Source: Piper betle
Lineage: Eukaryota > Streptophyta > Magnoliopsida > Piperales > Piperaceae
Direction of reading: 5' to 3'
DNA length: 64,000 nt
NCBI GenBank assembly: GCA_033002965.1
Contig: JAURVB010012952.1
Span: 25,713 to 89,712, forward strand
The translations under genes were made by a program, and so were the position numbers. Shown one piece after another: positions 22,601 through 34,600 of this stretch. Under the pieces are notes generated by a model. It did no database searches and was not told the origin of the DNA. It worked only from the letters and a program-made list of their open reading frames with translations. Positions within the stretch are counted from its first letter, which is position 1; each line of letters opens with the position of its first letter.

Positions 22601-25600
22601 CTATTTTAGTCATGTCCATTTCCACATTATTTTTTCTCCAATAGGATTCCATTCAACTAAATAAAAACACTAATCACGAATTAATCAATCTAATTCTACT
22701 TAATTAAGTCCTAACCACACTTAAATTAACTCATCAAATTTTCATAAAAGTAGATGAAAAATCTAGTTGTTACAATAACCACGTTCAAGTTGTATTTAGG
22801 CCAATTAGAATAAAAAAGGTTCTACACAGCAGAATGATAAATCAAAAATATCTCATGACCTAGCCCCGAGCATCACACATCCAGACACAATCCTTCAAGC
22901 AAATGAGCTAATGAAAGAGAAGAAACCTCTTCAACGACCAAGCATCTGAAACAAAACTCATGGAAACACATTTTTATTCCATGTCCTGAGCTACAGCTGC
23001 TTCCTATTCCACCTTATCCTTTCCAGATCAGAGGCATGGATTCTAAGTCCTAACACTGATTCCATGTGAGAAGATTCGGCAAAGTATTTATGGCTCGATG
23101 CCCCCCCCCTGACCTTCCTTGTTTATCCGGGCTTTAGACAAGTCACAAGCATTGACGAGACTAATCTTATTAGATAAATATTTTGTTGAAACATAAGCTA
23201 TTTGTTTATTGGAAAGGAAAAAGATATGTGCAATTGCTCAACCAGACATCTCTTTTCCTCTTCTTTTCTCAAATATATATTTTACATATGTCACATAATA
23301 CTACAGCCAAAAGTGGTTAAATACCAAGTTGAAAGACCAATGAAAGTTCAAACAGAAAAGTATGCATAAGACACCATTTTGTTTTTCTAACATAATGACT
23401 TCTTCATTTGCTTTGGGCTCATCCATGGTTGATGATTTGGAAAAGGCAAAACCTACAGACAAAAAGGACATGAAAACCAACCTTTCCGATATTGTGAGAG
23501 GAATATATTTGGAACAACTGCATGCAAAAGTCAACTAAGACTCCTGTATCTTTAGCTTCTAAAAACACAACTTGTCCATCGACCCAGTCAACCACAAATT
23601 TGAGCAATTTGTAAATTACTGCAGACTGGATGAAAAAGAAAAAAAATACTCTCAGTTAACTTCACCAACAAAGTATAAATAAAAAAAATATACATTTCTC
23701 AGAAACCACACTCAAGAATATTCCAACCCAAAACAAGGAATGTATAATCTGGAAGGAACACAATCAGAAGTTGTGCAATAAAATACCTGATTTTTATAAA
23801 CTTCTAGGAGAAGAAGAAGTGGTTTCATTGCTGCAACACCAACTTCAAATATTGCCCTTTGATTTCGTGGCTGAGTGGCTCTAGCTGCTCCTCTCAACCG
23901 TTCCAACAAACAACTGACCTACCAAAATTCAGTGTTTTTCTGATTAGCTATTGGTCCATTTCCCACAAAAGTTTTTAAAAAAAGCAACAACAACCACGAC
24001 ATGCATAGTCTCAAATTACCATGAGAATAGCGTCAGGCCGATCAGCAATAACTTTTATGTCCTTTTTCATTGATATATCTAGTAAATAAGATGACACTTG
24101 TCCCATAAGGTTCTTAACAAGTCTGTATCAAAATCAGAGAAATGATTAGTGTAAAATTTAATAAATAAAGTAAAATCTACATCAACAGCAATATGTCAAA
24201 ATTGCATTAACTCAACTGATTAGCTTCTTCACTGGCCATTGCTGAAACTGAACGACATAACGACTCAGTAATTGAGCGCTGAAGAGAAAAGCAAATATAT
24301 CACAAACACGAAGAACACGAATGTGCAAGGGAAAATTGTATAACAAGATGGTATTTTAACTTCTAAGAAACAAATGTACTGCACATGAATGACTATGAGG
24401 TGATCCTATGAACTAAATTTAACAAGCCAGAATGAAAAATTAGGTTTTAAATCATATTATAATGTAAGAAATGCAATCAACATTGTAGTCTAGCTTGACA
24501 AACTTTCTTTTCTTTACACTGAACATTAAAAGATCAATAAAATATGATCAAACAAAAATACTTATCAAGTTATGCATTCATATAAAATTATTAATTAAAT
24601 TTAAACCTCACACAAGAAACTATCAGGATTAATGTCCATCATTAACAGTTCTTACTTGCAATGATGGACCTAGGGAGAAGAAATTTCTATCATTTGCAAA
24701 ATCACCCGCAAAGTTGCGCCAAGATTCCTATAAACCACAAATATCAGACACTATAATTAAAACTGAATATATAAATATAAACTTCTTGAGAACAATAAAT
24801 TTTGGCCAAGCCATAGGATGAGTTATGAGTACATAGCACATAGTTAAAACATTTGGTGAATGCTATATGACAGATACCCTCCCAGATAAAATGCACTTAT
24901 CCATGTCCCATGCATTACACAATTGTCACAGGCATCACCCACGTGGATCCAGGACATAGGCATCAGTAAAGTGTTATACATCAGGGAAGTCCTGAAGTCC
25001 ATGAGCTGGCAGCGTCCTATTTCAAGAAATAGAATAATTCTAAGCAGCCCAAGATTTACGAGTGAGAAAATTGACACAGTTAGCAGTTACAATTCATCGG
25101 TCTCAGAGAACAAGTCACAGATAATTTCCTATTAAAAATTCTTTTCTGTCCAAAAACTTTTTTCAAATAGTTAAAATTTATATTGAGGATGTTTCTTTAT
25201 TTTTCTATGAGCATTAGGCAACATCCATTACAACAGCTGAGTATCCTTTGCCTATCCTTTCCCATAGTTAAAATCCTTACTTGGCATTTATCACATACAA
25301 CAAGATAAAATGAACCATATTAGAAAAAGAACAAATATACATGTGATACCATTTCAGTTCCACAAATATTTCAACACGTGGAGTTTGTTCCTTGACATAG
25401 TTCAAACTAATGCAATCTTTTTTATGTAGAATGTTAGTGTTACATTTCACATCTTCAATCTTCCTAAATAACGTTAGGCTCCAAGAAAATGACAATGGAG
25501 TCTTCACGGCAAAAAAATGATATGCACCAGCCACCAAGTTGGCATCAGATTCACTTACCAATGCTATAAGGTGAGTACAGACATTCTTTCGTCTAACAAG

Positions 25601-28600
25601 AGATGGTAGAAGCTGGCAACAAGTTAATGCCTGGTCATGAACAATAACATGTTAAATGAATTCATTCGCAAGTAATGCTATTGTCCTAACAAATGCATTC
25701 AAGATGAAAATTCGTTCATTTAATACATTTCATTTATTTGTAGATATAAATCATTTTGCAGTCATGTAAAAGAATTGTTCATAATATGGCACAAAGTCAA
25801 GGAAACCTATCTCATCATACTTAACATCTTAAAGGATAATTAAAAGTTCTGAACATGCAAAAATAACAATAACTGAGACAATTTACTTTTTCTACATCTT
25901 GAACATATACCTGCAGATCGTTCTCTCCACTATAAGATACTAGCGATGTTAAAGCAACACGCACAATAACATCAAGAACTTGCTTCCCTTGATTATGTTC
26001 GCCAAAAGCTTAGCAAAGCTTTACAAGGACCACTTGACATTTGGGAAAGCCCACCCTCATGTCCAGAGGCCAAATTATAAGCTTTAAAATCTGGAGGCAT
26101 TAAATAGGTATTTGCCCATCTTCCCAGGAACCATATCACTGCCTGCAAACATTAAAACCACAAATAATGAATAAAACTCGCAAACCAAAAAAAGATAGTC
26201 ATGGAGCCACGTGAGGCTACAAGATCGCATAGCCTGAGAGAATATCACTAGTAAGTACACATGCTAAGTCTACGGTAAGAATTGACATGAACATAGGTTT
26301 TGCGGAAAATAAACACGTAGAAATGACCTGTCAAGGGTGACACCAACAAGTGCAGAAGACTGTTCTCACCTTTGACTATCAAATACCTCTAGAACTAGAA
26401 AATATACAGATAAACACAGGTAATGTCCTACATCCTTGTGTGATTCAAACAATTGCCCCAAGCAATGATAAGAACCACCTTAGAAGCGCAAACATGAGCA
26501 CCAAGTCCATGTCTTACAAGCAAGATTATTTTGATGGACAAAAACTTTGAACAAATATTAATAAGTAGCCAAAGTTGAGGATTTTAATCTAGCTTCAAGT
26601 TCAATGCAACTTAGTTTGCTCAACACAATCTCAAGATATTATTTTTCAGGGAAGTGTATACACAAATACATATCAACTAATTGCTTTCATAAAAATAACA
26701 TATTAAACCATAAAAATGATTTATATAGACCACCATCTTTTACAGCAAAACAGATTTTATCTAGGATAATTTAAGAAAATTATTATTATTAAAGTAAATA
26801 TTTAGTAGTTCTCTTTCCTAACAACTCGAGTTTTATAGACAAGTAGTTAGACCATCTAAAATTTACATAGCATCAGAGTCAAAGGTCTATGGTTCAAATC
26901 CCATTGATGATATATACCCGAAGAAATATTAGTTTGCCCCATGTTGTGACCAATATACTATTTGCCCCGTGTTTATGTTTATCCATGTGTTAAGCCTTAA
27001 AAAGTTTGCTTGAACTTAAGGGGGAGTGTTAAAGTGAATATTTAGTGGTTTCCTTTTCTAACAACTTCAAAAAATAGCTCTTTGACGTGAATTCGCCAAA
27101 AAAATACAAAACATATAAAAATCTATGACAAGGATAGAGAGTAGTCCAATTCTAGCTAAACAATATTTAGATCAACAGAATGACTGGCAAGTGCATGTAA
27201 AATAGAACTTGCTTAAAGATCAAGCAGAATCAAATTACCCATCAATTAGGAGCAAGACAAAACATAGTTCATTGTTACCTCCATTAGTCGGGGACTAAAA
27301 AAGCAGATCGTGATTCTGGGTTAAGACTTTGTTCACAAAAATTTATGATAGAGCTGCATTAAAAAATATATTCAGTTCAAAGCTCAACATGAAACAGATT
27401 TGAGGTCTTTTTTTTGCATGTAAAGAGAAGGTATGCACATAAGTGTACCATGAAAAGCACAGAGTATGACTTGCACAGCCTAGCTATTATTAGTAAATAA
27501 AGAATATATTGACTAACAATTTTTTATTGAACAAAGTAGTGGAAAGAATCCACGTCCCCAATTTCAATTATTTGGGATTTGGTGGAACAAGGTGGAGTGA
27601 TGCAACCTTAAAGCAAGATAACTAAACAAAAGTTTCGCACAGCATCCTCTTCTATATAATCTTACTCAAAATTACAAAGAAAATGAGCAAGGGATGGCAC
27701 AAAGCAAGGATAGGACAAAGCAAAGAAAAATATTCTTTATTCAATAATATAATGGATATGACAAATAGCCTACAATACTTGTTTTTATAAAAGAATACGT
27801 AAGAAAATCCTACTCGAAATAGAAAATAATTAAGACTTCAACTTGTATAAGAAACAACTAAATATGACTCAAATAGGAATCCAAATAAACATTGTCTATA
27901 GCTTATTATAAAACTCAATACTAGTGTAACTAAAAACTCATATATTAGACACTTCTAATATAAGTTATATAACTAGGAAATATAATATTATTGAGAATTA
28001 TCTGTCATCATGGAGATAGTGTTGAGTTCAATGTTCAAACAGTTCACAAACCAACCCCTATGGCAAATGCGATCTTGTGCTCTTTTATACCTCATGTTTA
28101 TAATCTTTCAACAATATATCAAGCCTTTGAGCCACTTTACATCAAACCAAATCTATCACCACAAAATGAGTAGCCTTACCCAGAGAGCAAAATGACAGGA
28201 TGATTTGTCGCATCCAAATCTGTCCAAGATTCAATTTCAAATGCTTCTGGGACCTGACATGTTTAATATTTCATAATCAGAATTTACACATACATAATAT
28301 CATCAATTGTGAGAACAAGCTTCTGTTAAAGCTTTTGTGCTTTTGAAAATACATTCAAAGCTAACTGAACATTTAAAATAAATATAATGAAAAGTCTGAT
28401 GAAATCAGAAATGAATAGGTAAGCCAAGGTGAGTTCACCGTACTTCTTCTCATTTATAGATCAAAACAATTACAAGAATCCTCATGATGTAAGGGATTGA
28501 ATCATAAGTATATCCCTCATATCGATAACATACATGACACCTTATTAAATAGCTCTGTAACTACCTAACAAACATGTAAACTTCTTGTTCTAACTAACAC

Positions 28601-31600
28601 ACACACGACATCAACTCATAAGATCACAACAGCATCCAACACTCCCCCTCAAGCTATCTACTAGACATAGCTTGGACTTCAATTGTTGATGTCGAGCTTG
28701 TCGGCAGGGCTTTACTCATTAAACCTACCACCTGAGCTTCTAAAGCTACATGCTCCAAGGAAATAGCGCCTCCTTTACTTTTTATCGAATAAACTGGCAA
28801 TTTAATTTGAAATGAACAGTTCTTTCATGGAAGACAAGGTTATTTGCAACGTGTATTGCAGCCTGATTATCACACCGAAGAGTTATTGGACCTGACACAA
28901 AAAGACTAATTCTTCAAGTAATAGTTTCATCCACGTAAGTTCAGTAGTGGCCTTAGCAACGGCCCGATTCTTTGCTTCTACTGAAGACAACCACATTTTG
29001 CTTTTCACTTTTCCATACCACATGGTTTCCACCCAAATTAATGCAATATGCAGATGTGGACCTCCTATCAAATGGTGGGCTAGCCAATCAGCATCCCTGA
29101 ATTTCTAAAACAACCCTTATCTTGTGTTTCGTATATAGTAGGCCCTTATCTAGATGTCTCTTAAGATACCTTTGTATTCTTAGGACTGCATTCCAATATG
29201 GAGCTCTTAGGTGATGCATAAATTGACTGAAAAGGAAAGGTCAGGTCGAGTAACTGTTAGGTAAATCAACTTACCAACATGTCTTATGTATCTACTCTCA
29301 TCCTCAAAGGGCTAGCCGACGTTTGGTTCCGGTTTCAAGTGGAGACTTAGCTATCCTTGCAATAAATACTTGAGTTTTGTTAAATGCTAATGCGTTTATT
29401 GATGTCGTGTACTTTGTGCTAGAGATAAGCACATTATGTATTAGCTGTTAGGATATGTATAGAGGATTTGAGGATGTTTGTCAGGGAGAATATGTCAGTC
29501 TGCAATCCCTTACTTTCTGAGATTAGTTGTAACTACTTGAACATATATAAGAGAATGAAGAGACACGGTGAACTCACCTTTTGAGTCACCTTCCTTATCA
29601 TGGTATCAGAGCTAAAGGTCTTGGGTTCGAATCCCATTGGTGATATATGTCCAGAGAAATATTAATTTATCCCATATTGTCACTAATGGACTGTTTGCCC
29701 CGTGTTTGTGTTTATCCGCATGCTAAGCCTTAAAAAATTTGTTTGCATGTAAAGGACGGTGTTAAAGTAAATATTTAGTAATTCCCTTTCCTAACAACTC
29801 AAGCTTTAAAGACAAGTGGTCAAACCATCTAAAATTAACGTACTGGTGAATGAAGTTGCAAAGAGAGATGGGTCATTGCATTCATATCAAATAGAAGTGT
29901 TGAATCTATGAAAAACGGCACTAAATGGGGTGGGAAAGATTCCAAACACAGTCACAGTAATGACAAAATAAGCGCAAGGATACCTTAAAAAGAATGGAAA
30001 CTACGCATCAACAAAACTTCTCTTAAGATGAAAGGTGAAGCATCAACATTAACCATCCCAAATCAAGGAGAACAGCCAAAAGAGAAAACTCTAATGCAAA
30101 TAAATTGCACCAAACATGAAAATGTAGCAAGATTGGTGAAGCCCAATAATCGGCCCTAGGTGTTTAAATGTGACTGATGGACAAGCCAAATTTACACAAG
30201 AATTATATTAGGAATTTGTCTTCTACATAGACTTACCAGTTTGAGAATTTTATATTAGGAGCTTTATTTCAATAGCAATTTTCTTGTATTTTCACAATGA
30301 CTTTTGGTGTTATTTTGAAGTTGCTCGATTTAGGTCGTTTTTATGGTTTTGCCTGTAATTATTGGCTACCAAGGCATTGTTATGTAGCCTTTGATTATTT
30401 GAATGAAGCTCTAGCTTGGTTATCTCTATTGTTCCTCCTTGATCTGTCTGAATTTTCTCTTCATTACTTTTTCTTACCTAAATTACTCCTATGTGTTCTC
30501 AGAGTTAATCCCCCATTGCCGACCTCTAACCGGGAATCTGACAACTAACTAGAAATTCTACCATCAGTTGCATGGCAACTCACAAGTAAGAAAGTGTAGT
30601 TATCAAATTTATATCATCAGTCACATACTTGGACCTAGAAATTCCAAAGAATTAAGAAATAATGAACATTTGAGATTTACCAGAGGTGTTTCTCCATCTC
30701 CTGTGTCAGCTAAAACATGACCTGTTATCAATAACAACCAATAAAGTTCCTCCAAAATGCAAGTTGGATCACCAATTTGCTGTCCCTGGACATATCAAAT
30801 TAACAGTCTGAGAAAATCGAGGCATTATAAGGTATAATGTTATGTCAATCTTCAATCATCTAATAGAATGTGGCACCTTCTGCATGTGATGAAGCAACGA
30901 AAAGCGTTCAGATAATTGGGCCATGAGGTAGAGAATAGAAAAATCAGCAGCGACTCTTGCAATTAAAGCATATGAGCTTAATTTATCATCTCTTGCTGCG
31001 AAAAGAGAATCCAGAGACCAATGAATAACTTGAGTAAGAGATACAGTTGTGTTAATGCTGATGGCTACTGAAAAGGCAAAGAAGAAAACCATTGTTGCGT
31101 CTACACCAAACATATATACCTGAGATAGATGCCTTGAAATGCTCTGTGTCATCCCCTTCGTCATATACAGATTTGGCAGCAGCTGAATCACAAAAATCAC
31201 TCTCTAGTAATTCTAGTTGACTGCATTAAGGTAGTACGAAGACGGAACTAATGCAAATCCCAAGTTTCTAACATATAAAGGCAATTAGCTCATAAGAACA
31301 TCTTAAATCATCTAAGGAAAATCTAAGCACAGAATGGGACTAACCCTTGAGCTCAGAGTCCACAAGCACACCAAATACCATAGCAGCAGTTGCCCTTCCT
31401 TCTGATGACAGGATACTTTTGTTGCGATCATCTACACCCTGTGGAAAGAAGGGCATAATCTCAACTTCAACTTATATAATTGGTCCCCACAAATCAACAG
31501 CAGAAAAATTTCATGCTTCACATTAATATTATTACTTCATATCTAGTAATCAGCTTCAGAATACAGTATTCTGGTAACTGTAAGGCAGTCTATGGTGTGC

Positions 31601-34600
31601 ATATAAGCAAGCATTAATTGTAGAAAATTTATCAACACTTAAGCTCTCCAAATCTATGTTGACCAACTCAGTTTCAAACTAAGAAATGAAATCCAATCCA
31701 AAGAGAGATGGGCAGTACCTTCGATGGTGGTGCCACCAGAAAAACATTCCACGTATCAAGCAAGATATCTAAAGCCTCCGAACTCCATGTGTCTTCCTCA
31801 GCAGCTTGGTCTGCTTTTGCCTTCACTACTTCACATGTTAAGGCAGATAACAGGCTGACGGTGTCAAATTGGCTGAAGATTTGAAATTGAGGAAAACCAA
31901 CATAAATGGCACTTTTACAAGCCATTAAAAACAAGACGAAAATTTACAAGGCATACAGGGGGTTAAAGAATAAATTCCTGTAACATATGTTGAAAAATAA
32001 AATAATAGATGGTAGTAGGTAATCAACAGATTATCCTACGCACTTTATTTATAGACATTTGGAGTTACCAAAACTGATATAGCTCAAATTTAAAATACGA
32101 AACGAACAGCTGATATGCAGGAACTAACTAACGGCAGCAAATGCAATAAAGAACGAGTCAAAATATCAATCTTTAACATCCCCCCTCAAGCTTTGGGTAG
32201 GGAACATAGACAAAGCTTGGACTCCATGACAACTTGCATAGTAATCAGCAGCGACAGCAGCAGGCAAACAGAGGCAACAATCTCATTGAATGCAATGTTT
32301 TTCAACATAGCAGAGTGCAACCAGCAGTTTTTGAACAAGAAGAGGCAACACCAAAAGCAGCACAATGCAAAGAAAACCCAATAGCTAATCACATAACGTG
32401 ACATGCTCTGTTATAGTAGTCTTTTGTAAAAGCAATCTGGCAGCAGCATCAAGTCACAGAAGACAACTTTAAGTGTCAACTTCACCAAGAATATCCAATA
32501 GTAGCAACTAGAAGTGCATCTTGGGCTTGATGACAATAATAGTACAGTAGCAGGAACTTGGACATTTTTCAAAATAAACATCCACATCCTGATTTCTCCC
32601 CTTCAAGCTAGTATACATAGCTTGGGCACAACAGAATAACATTCAACCTTGGCTGTATTTTACGCACACGCCAAGAGGCAGCTTTCACTTCAATGGAAGA
32701 AGCAGGATGGGAGGAATAGCAACCAGTAGAACATGAGAGGGAGGGAGGGAAATTCAAGCTTCCAACTCTCCCTCCTCCCCACCCCCAAGAAAATTGAAAC
32801 AAAGTTTACACCACCACCCAGATCAAACCTGCTCTGGCACCATGTTGAAAATATAAAATAATAGATGGTAGCAGGTAATCAATAGATTATCCTACGTACT
32901 TTATTTATTGGCATCTGGAGTTGCAAAATGTGATACAGCTCAATTTAAAATACAAAACTAGCTGCTGATATGCAGGAACTAATTAGCTAATGTATAGGAA
33001 CCAACTAACAGCAGAAAATACATTAAAGAACAAGTCAATATTACTAATCTTTAACAACGTAAATTGTGCTTCTCAATTATAAGGAAAAAATGTGACATAG
33101 GTAATAGTGGAAAGGGAAGGATCAGCGATTAAGATGCGATAGACAGAAGAAACAATAAGGTATAAGCAAATACAACTGACCAGAAAGATTTCAGAAGTTT
33201 GTCCAATAACGTCAGTCTGACCATATTTGCAATAGAAAGCAGTGCTCGGCACCCATCAAGCAATTCACTGAAAATCAAGAAGCATATTAGGAGCAACTGC
33301 AAAGAACTCATAATTAGCACCATTTATTTACCTAGTACCTTTCACTTTTTCCACACTTAATTGCAGCCACGACAGCTTCTGGAGGGCTAATCCAATGAAC
33401 AACTTCTGACAGCAATTGTAGAAGGTGACTATCTTGGGATAGCTCACCCTCTGAATATTTCTCAGTTAACAAAATAATGGCTTCCATCAATAAATATATA
33501 CTAAATATCAATTAAGAACATAGAGAAGCAGAATTTCATGGTAATGAAATTGATATTATTCCAGGAAAGACTACCCGTAGAAAATATGGACCCTGTTAAT
33601 GAACATAGTTGCATTATAAAATGTCGTGCAGACACAGCAACAGGAGAATCAAACCAGCCACTGTCATGAGCAAATTTCAACCTCACAGTCCCATAGAATC
33701 TCAAAATCCAGCTCACATGACCACTTGAAATCAATAAATCACGCCATGCTGGTCCTGGCTACAAGCAATGTCAAAGAAAAGAATCAGAATTTGCCAATAT
33801 AAAAAATATAAAAAAATAAAAAACAAAAATGAAAAAGAAGAAGCAAACTGAAGTGTCACCTGCACAAGAATGTGTTCATACTTCTTGAATGTCATCAGGC
33901 CACAAGTTGGTCTAGACGTAGATACCTGTCTTCTGCTCAAGACTGACTTAACTTCACTAGACACACACTGGAAATTCCAGTTCAAGATTTGAAACATTAA
34001 ACGCAGTGCAGCAGAGCAAACTTTAAGTTCAGATGCATTTGCCAAACCTTCTACCACTTTACTGGAAACATTTATTAAAGAGTTCTGCGCCCAGGAATAA
34101 AATGTCTGCACCGCAACGAATGTAAATAAATGGGATCAGGGTCCCAACACACCCATGCTAACAAACTGGATACTCGAGCACAATCAAAGACACAATTTCA
34201 ATGACCTGCAGATAGTTCACTTCTAATGAAGATTGGCATTGTTGATATATCTCTGCAGAAAGGCCCATAGAAGTTGAAGTGGAAGGTGCAAATTCCGATA
34301 CCTACCAGGCATCATCAGTGTAGCAATTTTGAGCATATAATAGGATCACGTCACATACTAATAAAACCAAGTTAAACTGGGCTAAAAAATTAACGAGATC
34401 TAATGGATCTAAATTAGGAATATCCCTCCAATTTGACGTTAACAGGAAAACAAATATTTCCACAAACTATACACAGATACCAGAGACTCGAGAAAATTTA
34501 ATCCCATGAACTGTGCATCAACGCCATAATTACAAGCAATGGACTTCTCTATCTGCAGCAGAAACAGAGATAGTAATGATGAAATGCTTAACCTCACATC

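Larger units (their letters stand above)
19979..22774. mobile_element. LTR-type insertion (probable solo LTR) in the exportin-4 intron, target duplication ATAAC
   Basis: The segment begins TGCCACGGCCCG and ends GTTGTTACA, so it has TG...CA termini, and it is flanked by the perfect 5-bp direct repeat ATAAC (19974-19978 and 22775-22779). It carries no coding sequence. A TATA-like ctatttataac follows a pyrimidine-rich stretch near 21150-21205, as in plant LTRs. Its 2.8 kb include a nested hAT-like element and a TRIM; without them it is about 1.7 kb. A solo LTR of a gypsy-type element is the best reading, orientation probably +. Confidence 0.6.

Noticed and set aside
26868..26910. tRNA gene, because of tagcatcagag and ggttcaaatccc
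   Set aside because: These are the priming-site and interior words of a mini-LTR element. No acceptor or anticodon stems form, and the same text recurs at 29601.
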